NCBI GenBank assembly: GCA_964614375.1
Contig: CAZTLI010000138.1
Location: 1-11,792, forward strand
Direction: 5' to 3'
Origin: CAZTLI01 sp964614375
Lineage (GTDB): Bacteria; Chloroflexota; Anaerolineae; Aggregatilineales; Phototrophicaceae
Length of the DNA stretch: 11,792 nt
Position numbers and translations under genes: made by a program. Each line of letters opens with the position of its first letter. The first letter of the stretch is position 1. Under the pieces are notes generated by a model. The model ran no database searches, was not told the origin of the DNA, and worked only from the letters and a program-made list of their open reading frames with translations. Below, piece by piece: positions 1 to 5,791 of this stretch.

Positions 1-23
1 GTTCGCGAATCGCCCCTATGATG

Positions 24-377
24 CTATGCCGTCCGCAAAATCTTCTCCATCGCCCTGCCCTTTGCTAACTCATCAATTAATTTATCCAGATAACGAATTT
101 CCCGCATCGTTGGTTCTTCGATGTTTTCCACCCGGATACCACAAATCACGCCTTTAATGAAAGCGCGGGACGGATTGAGTTGTGGTGCTTCGGCAAAGAA
201 GGTCTCAATGTTCGTCTGTTTTTCCAGTTGACCTTCCAACGCTTCCTGATCATATCCGGTTAACCAACGAATAATTTCATCGACTTCCGTTTTTGTGCGC
301 CCTTTTCTCTCAGCCTTAGCGATATACTCAGGATAGACTCTTGCGAAACTCATTTTATAAATTCGATGATTTGTCAT
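24..377 (-). CDS. DUF2200 family protein
   Basis: This small soluble protein of 117 residues matches my recollection of the DUF2200 family, whose biochemical function is not known. Visible hallmarks are the N-terminal segment HRIYKMSFARVYPEYIAKAE, a GRTKTEVDEIIRWLTGY stretch (about residues 26-42), and a later block with NPSRAFIKGVICGIRVE (about 68-84). The length is normal for the family, and I see no signal peptide or membrane helix. The ATG at 375-377 is preceded on its strand by AAGGAGT (382-388), which supports this start. It is transcribed divergently from the arsR/AHSA1 pair, so the two units may share regulation. The family assignment is fairly secure, but no function can be inferred. 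Confidence 0.85.
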   Translation of the reverse strand: MTNHRIYKMSFARVYPEYIAKAERKGRTKTEVDEIIRWLTGYDQEALEGQLEKQTNIETFFAEAPQLNPSRAFIKGVICGIRVENIEEPTMREIRYLDKLIDELAKGRAMEKILRTA

Positions 378-406
378 GATGACTCCTTGTTTCCATGATT
401 CCCTTT

Positions 407-435
407 ATCTTACACAAAAATATCGGATTTCACAA
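407..435 (-). promoter_or_regulatory. Possible promoter of the DUF2200 gene
   Basis: Read on the minus strand there is TTGTGA (430-435) and TAAGAT (407-412) separated by exactly 17 bp. Each hexamer matches the sigma-70 consensus at four of six positions. It lies about 30 bp upstream of the start codon. This is a plausible but weak match made by eye. Confidence 0.35.
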
Positions 436-475
436 ACACATGTTCTACGCAAGTCCGTTTTGTTTGAAAAACCAC

Positions 476-504
476 TTGACAAATAGAACAAATTGCCGTA
501 TTTT
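476..504 (+). promoter_or_regulatory. Sigma-70-type promoter of the arsR-AHSA1 unit
   Basis: A perfect -35 hexamer TTGACA (476-481) is followed after 17 bp by TATTTT (499-504), which matches the -10 consensus at four of six positions. Transcription would start near 511, about 35 bp before the arsR ATG. The palindrome at 512-523 then sits at the expected transcription start. Confidence 0.65.
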
Positions 505-511
505 CCATATA

Positions 512-523
512 GGTTAATTAACC
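512..523. promoter_or_regulatory. Perfect 12-bp palindrome, candidate ArsR operator
   Basis: GGTTAATTAACC is a perfect palindrome just downstream of the predicted -10 element and upstream of the arsR start. A dimeric winged-helix repressor bound here would block transcription. That fits autoregulation, which is usual for ArsR-family genes. Binding by this protein is an inference from position. Confidence 0.5.
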
Positions 524-546
524 AGATAGTCAAATAAGGCAAAATC

Positions 547-900
547 ATGATTATGGAGCGCGATGACGACAGACTAAGCCAGACCTTTGCTGCACTCGCA
601 AACTCAACCCGACGGGCGATTCTGGCACGATTAGCGCAGGGTGAAGCCACTGTCAACGAACTTGCAGAACCGTTCAATATGAGTTTGTCGGGCATTTCCA
701 AGCACATCAAAGTATTGGAAGAGGCGGGGTTAATCGTACAGGGGCAGAAAGCCCAATATCGACCCTGCACCATCGACGTAACGCCAATAGAAGCCGTCGC
801 CAATTGGACAGAGCAGTATCGCCATATCTGGGAGGCACGCTTTGACCGCATGGATGACTATATCAATCAACTCAAAGACAAGGAGCACGATAATGAGTGA
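547..900 (+). CDS. ArsR-family winged-helix transcriptional repressor
   Basis: This 117-residue DNA-binding protein shows the ArsR/SmtB fold in order: an N-terminal helix FAALANSTRRAILARLAQGE (about residues 14-33), the recognition region VNELAEPFNMSLSGISKHIKVLE (about 36-58), and the wing EEAGLIVQGQKAQYRPC (about 58-74). It lacks the ELCVCDL-type metal-binding motif and has only one cysteine, so a metal-sensing role is unlikely. It resembles the subgroup routinely paired with AHSA1 genes. The start at 547 has AAGG (536-539) seven bases upstream; ATG 553 is an alternative. The stop overlaps the next start by 8 bp, implying translational coupling. The ligand, if any, is unknown. Confidence 0.93.
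   Translation: MIMERDDDRLSQTFAALANSTRRAILARLAQGEATVNELAEPFNMSLSGISKHIKVLEEAGLIVQGQKAQYRPCTIDVTPIEAVANWTEQYRHIWEARFDRMDDYINQLKDKEHDNE
880..885 (+). promoter_or_regulatory. Ribosome binding site that fixes the AHSA1 start
   Basis: AAGGAG at 880-885 lies seven bases before ATG 893. This makes 893 the start rather than the in-frame ATG at 842, which would overlap arsR by nearly 60 bases and add 17 residues outside the family domain. Confidence 0.75.
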
Positions 901-1375
901 CAACACCATCACAAAAAACGCGATTGTAATTGAACGGATTTTCGATGCCCCCATCGACCTCATCTGGCAGTTGTGGACACAACCGGCGCATTTCAAACAG
1001 TGGTATGGGCCACAGGGATTCACCATACCCACTGCTGAGCTGGACGTGCGGGTTGGCGGTAAACGCCTGATTTGTATGGAATCGCCCGATGGCAGTATGA
1101 AAATATGGCTGACTGGTGAATATGTCGAAATTGTGCCGAATGAACGCCTCATCTATACCGAAAGCATGGCGGATGAACAGGGCAACATTGTGACGGATAA
1201 GGGGCTGCCCGCACCCACCACCATCACCGTCCAATTAGAAGACCTCGACGGGCGCACCAGAATGGTTATGACACACGCAGGTCTGCCTGTCGATGAGCAA
1301 GGCGCAAGCGAAGGTTGGGAACAGGCCTTCGACAAGATGGCGGAACATATCGACACACTACGTAACGACAAATAG
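893..1375 (+). CDS. AHSA1/SRPBCC-domain protein (START-like fold)
   Basis: This 160-residue protein belongs to the AHSA1-like branch of the SRPBCC superfamily, small helix-grip proteins with a deep hydrophobic ligand pocket. Visible markers are the opening strand IVIERIFDAPIDLIWQLWTQ, the WYGPQGF turn, a central GEYVEIVPNERLIYTESM block, and the C-terminal helix segment EGWEQAFDKMAEHIDTL. The length is typical for a single-domain member. It is coupled to the upstream arsR gene by an 8-bp overlap (893-900), the common two-gene arrangement in which repressor and ligand-binding protein are co-expressed. The ligand or substrate cannot be read from the sequence. Hsp90-related activity should not be assumed for bacterial members. 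Confidence 0.92.
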   Translation: MSDNTITKNAIVIERIFDAPIDLIWQLWTQPAHFKQWYGPQGFTIPTAELDVRVGGKRLICMESPDGSMKIWLTGEYVEIVPNERLIYTESMADEQGNIVTDKGLPAPTTITVQLEDLDGRTRMVMTHAGLPVDEQGASEGWEQAFDKMAEHIDTLRNDK

Positions 1376-1389
1376 ACGAACGATAGGGT

Positions 1390-1458
1390 CAGCACAGCAA
1401 TCAGGGCAATCGCGCAACATTCACACACGGTTGCCCTGAACCTCTAGCACCTGTGCTG
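1390..1458. terminator. Nested inverted repeats between convergent genes, possible bidirectional terminator
   Basis: Two nested perfect inverted repeats lie between the convergent AHSA1 and amidohydrolase genes. The outer arms are CAGCACAG (1390-1397) and CTGTGCTG (1451-1458). The inner arms are TCAGGGCAA (1401-1409) and TTGCCCTGA (1431-1439), with a 21-base loop. The outer arm ends 2 bp from the amidohydrolase stop. Neither side has a clear T-tract, so this is not a textbook intrinsic terminator; the position suggests that role or transcript-end protection. Confidence 0.4.
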
Positions 1459-1460
1459 CG

Positions 1461-2803
1461 TTAAATTTCCGGCAGTTTGAAGCCCGATTTTGAAACAACA
1501 TAATCTCTGGAATCGGTGACCATTTTCCGCACGCGATTGAGGTCTACGCCGACCAGCTGCCCGTTGCGCTTCATGGCTTTACCCGCGACGAATACTGAAT
1601 CGACATTGCTGGTATCCATGCCCCACACAACCGCGCCAACAGGATCATTAACAGGCATGACATTGATGCGATCTGTCCGTAACATGATGATATCGGCCTC
1701 TTTGCCGGGAGTCAGCGTGCCGACCTTGTGATCCAGACCATTGGCTCGCGCGCCTTCAATCGTGGCGAATTCCAGCGCATCGCGCGCGGTCAGGAAGTCG
1801 GGGACATTCGCTTCACCATCGAGCACACGGTTAAATAACAGCGCCCGCTGCAACGACAGCACTGTCCGCATTTGTGTGAACATATCGTTGGGCACATTTG
1901 TCTCGACATCAACGCTCAGGCTTGGACGCAATCCTCGGTCGAGGAATTTCTGCGTCGGCACCATGCCGTGCCCCATCATCATCTCGACGGGTGCAGCTAG
2001 GGAGACTGTGCCGCCGGTATCGACAATCATCTGAATTTCGGTATCGTTGAGTGAGGTACAGTGGATATAGGTGGTGTCGTCCTTCAGCAAACCGGCCTCA
2101 CCCATCTCTTGCAGTTTGCCATGCTTGCCCGCTGTACCGACGCCGACATGGACGGTAATCCGCGCATCGACTTCACGCGCCAGTTCCCAATGGCCTTTCG
2201 CCATATCAAACGGCGTGAATTCCGGTCCCGGTGGGGCATAACCGAGCGTCAGCAATTGGTCTTTGGACGAAAAATGCTTTTTAGCGGCGGCTCTGAACCA
2301 GTCATCTTGATCGGCTTCGGGATATTTCCACCAAGGTTGCCATAGGCAAAGACGGCGCGAACGCCTGAATCCTTCAGCGCGCGAATGCCCTCTTCGGTGT
2401 GGTCGGGCGTGGCCTGAATGTGTGACCAATCCAGCACAGTGGTAATGCCCGCGTCAATCGCACCCCATAGGCTGACGGTGTTGCCTGCATAGACATCTTC
2501 GGGGCGATAGACGGGAGCGAGTGTGTTGAGGATGAATGCCAGATAACTGACATCGCCTTCCAGCGGGACATCCGTGCCGATATTTCGCAGGATACCTTCC
2601 CAAATGTGACGATGGCTATCAACAAATCCGGGCATCACAATCATATTAGAGGCGTCGATGATTTCTGCGCCCTCGGCGCTGAGATTGGCACCCACGGCTG
2701 CGATTTTTGTGCCATCAATAAGTACATCCCCTGTTCTAAAATTGCCCACTTTTTTGTCCAGACTGAGGACACAACCACCCTTTAATAATATTTTTCCCGT
2801 CAT
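1461..2803 (-). pseudogene. Amidohydrolase/deaminase (chlorohydrolase-TrzN-like) interrupted by a one-base frameshift
   Basis: This is a metal-dependent hydrolase of the amidohydrolase superfamily, in the branch that includes S-adenosylhomocysteine/methylthioadenosine deaminases and triazine hydrolases, and probably acts on a heterocyclic or amidine-type C-N bond. The N-terminal part (residues 1-159) carries MPGFVDSHRHIW with the metal pair H64/H66. The rest is in another frame and carries H219 (ITVHVG), H248 (YIHCTSL), D299 (LSVDVET) and the C-terminal GTLTPGKEADII. The frames join at the A-run 2325-2327: one added A restores a continuous 447-residue protein. The start ATG 2801-2803 has AGGAG (2813-2817). 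It is the last gene of the operon. A sequencing error and a true recent mutation are both possible, since every catalytic motif is otherwise intact. Confidence 0.85.
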
Positions 2804-2825
2804 GCGCTATTTCTCCTCTTTACTT

Positions 2826-2860
2826 AAAAAACGATACGATTACACCTCCTCCGATACGAT
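2826..2860. repeat. Two 9-bp direct repeats with 20-bp period upstream of the amidohydrolase
   Basis: CGATACGAT occurs at 2832-2840 and again at 2852-2860, exactly 20 bp apart, which is about two helical turns. The repeats bracket a strong but orphan Shine-Dalgarno-like GGAGGAGGTG on the minus strand (2843-2852), and a run of six T on that strand follows (2826-2831). All lie in the 70-bp gap between the bicupin and amidohydrolase genes. The spacing would suit a pair of protein sites on one DNA face; no binding protein is known. Confidence 0.45.
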
Positions 2861-2873
2861 AGGCTGCTATGCA

Positions 2874-3722
2874 CTATAACTGGTCTGCGGCGTATTGTGC
2901 CCAATCATGCTCGAACCGGAACACTTCCTGCGCCGGGGGTAACGGGGCTTGCGTTTCCAGCCAGCGCACGGGTTCACTGCCGATATTGTCAAAACTGTGG
3001 ATGCAGCCGACACTCGTCCAGATGACATCGCCCGCGCCCAAGTCATAGGTTTTGCCGTCTGCCACTGCTCGCACCTGCCCGCTGACGATGTAATAGGATT
3101 CTTCAAAGGTGTGGTCGTGGGGGGCGATTTTCGCGCCGGGCATGTATTGGATGAGGAACAGCGATTGATGCACCGCGCCGAATGAACGATCTGCGAACAT
3201 CTTAATCGTGACGCCGGGTGGGGTCTTCAGGCCTTCCATTTGCGCGGGCGCGCCGGGTGCGGGCAGTTCGGACTCATCAAAAAAGCCGATGACGGCGGCT
3301 GAATCGGGTGACGTGCCCTGTGTAGGCCCATCGCCGCCTACAAAAAAGGTATCGCGACCATACTCAACGGGACGCGGCTGTGGCGATTGCATTTCCAGCC
3401 AGCGAGCAGTTTGATTGCCCGCACAACGCCACGCATGTTTGACGCCCGTGCCGATTAAGCCATAATGCCCCGCTTCCAGCGTATAGGCGGTATCGCCAAT
3501 CTGCACGATGACGCTGCCTTCTAAAATAATGAAAGTTTCCTCAAATGAATGCACATGCGGTTCGATTATTCCCGATGGGTCAAGGTAGCAGATACCCGTC
3601 CCCATGTGTACCGACCCCATCGCGTTATCGACATAGGTCGCGCGGCGAAAGCCGGTGCTGTGCGCTTGATAACCTGTGGGCGTGATGGCTTTCGCCGGGT
3701 CAATTTTTGATACGTGGTGCAT
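2874..3722 (-). CDS. Bicupin protein with two intact metal sites
   Basis: This 282-residue cytosolic protein has two cupin beta-barrels. Cupin 1 has H56-x-H58-xxx-E62 then G69, with H96 in the second motif. Cupin 2 has H202-x-H204-xxx-E208 then G215, with H242-xxx-N246. Both sets match the canonical cupin metal-binding signature, so both barrels may hold a divalent metal. Known bicupins of this size include ureidoglycine aminohydrolase, oxalate decarboxylase and quercetin/gentisate dioxygenases. The sequence does not clearly match one of these, so I leave the reaction open. The start ATG has CCTCC on the plus strand (3729-3733, GGAGG on its own strand). It begins 13 bp after the E2 gene ends, so it is almost certainly co-transcribed with E2 and likely works in the same pathway. 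Confidence 0.85.
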   Translation of the reverse strand: MHHVSKIDPAKAITPTGYQAHSTGFRRATYVDNAMGSVHMGTGICYLDPSGIIEPHVHSFEETFIILEGSVIVQIGDTAYTLEAGHYGLIGTGVKHAWRCAGNQTARWLEMQSPQPRPVEYGRDTFFVGGDGPTQGTSPDSAAVIGFFDESELPAPGAPAQMEGLKTPPGVTIKMFADRSFGAVHQSLFLIQYMPGAKIAPHDHTFEESYYIVSGQVRAVADGKTYDLGAGDVIWTSVGCIHSFDNIGSEPVRWLETQAPLPPAQEVFRFEHDWAQYAADQL

Positions 3723-3735
3723 AATCCGCCTCCAT

Positions 3736-5028
3736 TCAATCTAACAGGCGCAAGGGGTCTTCCAGCAGTTGGGCAAGTGTCTGTAAAAATTGTGCGCCGC
3801 GCGCCCCATCGACCACACGATGGTCACATGACAGGCTTAAGGTTAGCATCGGCACAACGGCGGGCTGACCATCTACTGCAACCACCCGGTCAGCGATGCG
3901 ACTGACTGCTAAAATCGCGGCCTGGGGTGGGTTAACAATGGCGTTAAAGGCATCGACGCCATACATACCCAGATTGCTAATGGTGAATGTGCCCCGGCTG
4001 AGGTCGTCGAGCGCGAGTTTGCCCGACTGCGCCTTGTTGACCAGTTCGATGCGGCGTGCGGCGATTTGCGTCAAACCCAATGAGTCTGCCTGATGTATAA
4101 CCGGGACGACCAGCCCATCGTCTATCGCAACGGCGAGGCCGATATTCACATCAGGATTGGCTTTTATCGTATTGTTCAGCCAGGAGGCATTCAAACGGGG
4201 GTGCTGGCGCAGACTCGCCGCGACGACTTTCACCAGTAAATCGGTGTAGGTGATTTTTTCGGGAGAGCGCCCGCGTGCGTCTTCGAGCCATGCAATGAGG
4301 CGGGCCGCGTTGACTTCGCGCAGCAGATAAAAATGCGGGATGGTCGTCCATGCTTGCGAGATGCGTTCCGCCATCACCTGCCATATCCGACTGACGGACA
4401 ATTCATCGCCGGAAACAGGTGTTTGGACAGTGGCTGTGGCGTGTTGTGGCGCAGATGCTACCGCCAGCACATCCGCCGTGATGACTGCGCCGTCTGGCCC
4501 TGTGCCGTTGATGCTTCCGAGTTCGAGGCCGTGCTCTTGTGCTAAACGTCGAGCTTTGGGTGACGCCAGCACGCGATTATGCGATGCTGATTGTCCCCGT
4601 GTGGCGATATAGGCCAGGACATCCTCTTTCTGGACGCGACCCCCACCCGGTTTGACGTGTGTGAGGTCAATATTGTGTTCGGCGGCGACTCGTCGGGCGA
4701 TGGGTGTGGCGATAATGGTGGTGGCATTGGCTGGCGCGGCGGTGGTGACAGGTTGAGTCGTAACGGCAGTTGTGGCGGGCGGGGATTCACCGGGCGCGAG
4801 AATCAGTGCAATAACCTGCCCCACCGGAATCACATCACCGGGTTGGGCGCTGACATTGGCTAATATACCGCTGGCAGGCGCTTCGACTTCTGCTGTGGTC
4901 TTGTCGGTCTCGACTTCCATCAGCGGTTCGCCTTTGCTGACCTGTTCACCGGGCGCTTTCAGCCATTGCAGCAGGACACCGGTTTCTTGTGCCATGCCCA
5001 ACGCGGGCATTACGACCTCTTTTGCCAC
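3736..5028 (-). CDS. 2-oxo acid dehydrogenase E2 component (dihydrolipoyl acyltransferase)
   Basis: This 430-residue core protein transfers the acyl group made by E1 from its lipoyl arm to CoA. It has one N-terminal lipoyl domain (about 1-78) with the lipoylated K43 in EVETDKTTAEV, then a Thr/Pro/Ala-rich linker. A peripheral-subunit-binding domain follows at about 107-143 (ATPIARRVAAEH, KEDVLAYI) and a second at about 154-191 (ASPKARRLAQEH, NGTGPDGAVITADV). The catalytic domain occupies about 205-430 and ends with the active-site H403-xxx-D407-G in DHRVVDG. The start is GTG (5026-5028), with AGAGGAA upstream. Tandem binding domains are unusual. The substrate (pyruvate, acetoin or branched-chain type) is not decidable here, and E3 is not encoded in the window. 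Confidence 0.93.
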   Translation of the reverse strand: MAKEVVMPALGMAQETGVLLQWLKAPGEQVSKGEPLMEVETDKTTAEVEAPASGILANVSAQPGDVIPVGQVIALILAPGESPPATTAVTTQPVTTAAPANATTIIATPIARRVAAEHNIDLTHVKPGGGRVQKEDVLAYIATRGQSASHNRVLASPKARRLAQEHGLELGSINGTGPDGAVITADVLAVASAPQHATATVQTPVSGDELSVSRIWQVMAERISQAWTTIPHFYLLREVNAARLIAWLEDARGRSPEKITYTDLLVKVVAASLRQHPRLNASWLNNTIKANPDVNIGLAVAIDDGLVVPVIHQADSLGLTQIAARRIELVNKAQSGKLALDDLSRGTFTISNLGMYGVDAFNAIVNPPQAAILAVSRIADRVVAVDGQPAVVPMLTLSLSCDHRVVDGARGAQFLQTLAQLLEDPLRLLD

Positions 5029-5056
5029 GTCATTTCCTCTACATTATCAAAAGACA

Positions 5057-5077
5057 GAGGGATGACAGCCATCCCCC
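5057..5077 (-). terminator. Stem-loop in the leader of the E2 gene, possible attenuator
   Basis: On the minus strand GGGGGATG and CATCCCTC form an 8-bp stem (one G-U pair) with a 5-base loop. It is followed after three bases by CTTTTG (about 5049-5054) rather than a full U-tract. It lies between the membrane-protein gene and E2, so it may reduce read-through or protect the downstream transcript. It is a weak terminator candidate. Confidence 0.35.
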
Positions 5078-5134
5078 TGCCGACCAATTAACGCTCCCGA
5101 TCAATTCTGTCTGAGCGATCAGGGATTTATCACA

Positions 5135-5656
5135 TTACGCTTTTTCTTCATCTGGCAGCGGATTGTAAAACGCGCCGAGATGAACCGCATAAACTGCGTG
5201 CCACAGGAAAATGCCGATGGTGGTCTTCACGCCCAGATTCAAGCTGAGAAAACCGGGATTAAATGCGGGAAAATTCGCGGGCACCCACCATAACGCACTG
5301 AGGAGTGCTAGAATCCCGCTCCAAATGAACGCCTTAATCATGTTGCCCCGCATGGTGTTCGGCATGGGCAACCGCGGATGAATGAGGAAAACATAAATCA
5401 GTCCAAAGCAAATACCTGTCAACGTGTGATAGATTGCACCCGCAACGAACTGTTCCGAAGGTGTTGCGTTTGGCATAATGAGGAGACCATTGAACGCAGG
5501 CCAATCGAGGTTCACAAAACCCTCGCCGCCTCTAAAACCAATCATTTGATACCAGTAGCCCGTAACCGTCGCCATGTGAGTGGACACAAATGCAGCGACC
5601 AGCGCGGCAACCAGCTTATTATTTGATACCGCAGATCGAAAACCACCGCCATTCAT
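5135..5656 (-). CDS. Small polytopic membrane protein of unknown function
   Basis: I do not recognise a named family for this 173-residue protein. Four hydrophobic segments are visible at about 14-36, 70-92, 106-126 and 141-162, so it is probably an inner-membrane protein with four helices. Histidines lie in or near the helices (H27, H77, H153, H159), as do several Trp and Tyr residues. There is no transporter signature, no cleavable signal peptide and no obvious catalytic motif. The start ATG 5654-5656 has AGGA upstream on its strand. It sits between the M24 gene (122-bp gap) and E2 (106-bp gap) in the same orientation, so it belongs to the operon by context. A role in substrate uptake or as a membrane anchor is only a guess. 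Confidence 0.8.
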   Translation of the reverse strand: MNGGGFRSAVSNNKLVAALVAAFVSTHMATVTGYWYQMIGFRGGEGFVNLDWPAFNGLLIMPNATPSEQFVAGAIYHTLTGICFGLIYVFLIHPRLPMPNTMRGNMIKAFIWSGILALLSALWWVPANFPAFNPGFLSLNLGVKTTIGIFLWHAVYAVHLGAFYNPLPDEEKA

Positions 5657-5686
5657 GATGCACTTCCTAAAAAATATTTATCAAGC

Positions 5687-5714
5687 GAACGATAAGTTTA
5701 TGGGTGTATCGTTC
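5687..5714. repeat. 8-bp perfect inverted repeat upstream of the membrane-protein gene
   Basis: GAACGATA (5687-5694) and TATCGTTC (5707-5714) form a perfect inverted repeat with 12 bases between the arms, 31 bp upstream of the membrane-protein start. In RNA it would make a hairpin. The nearest T-run on the minus strand (5669-5674) is 12 bases beyond the stem, too far for a classical terminator, so an operator or processing site is as likely. Confidence 0.4.
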
Positions 5715-5770
5715 AATCTATTTGCGCGCTATCTATGTTCCTCCTCAACTTATAAATTTGTCCTGAGCGA

Positions 5771-5791
5771 GACAGGCATTAATCACCTGTC
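5771..5791 (-). repeat. Short hairpin across the M24 stop codon
   Basis: GACAGG (5771-5776) and CCTGTC (5786-5791) are a perfect 6-bp inverted repeat whose 9-base loop contains the M24 stop codon (5779-5781). There is no adjacent T-tract. It could be a chance structure or a weak transcript-stabilising hairpin. Confidence 0.25.

Noticed and set aside
842..892. Earlier in-frame ATG for the AHSA1 gene
   Set aside because: It would overlap arsR by nearly 60 bases and has no ribosome binding site; ATG 893 has AAGGAG at the right distance and matches the family start.
405..1234. Long minus-strand open frames opposite arsR and AHSA1
   Set aside because: They are antisense to two well-recognised genes, show no domain, and have low-complexity or cysteine-rich translations typical of shadow frames.
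2315..2335. Programmed ribosomal frameshift in the amidohydrolase
   Set aside because: The site GGAAATATCCC has no proper slippery heptamer and I see no downstream pseudoknot; a single-base loss is simpler.
2843..2852. Strong GGAGGAGGTG on the minus strand as the start of a small gene
   Set aside because: The following bases give GTG directly followed by TAA and no other start at suitable spacing, so no leader peptide can be supported.
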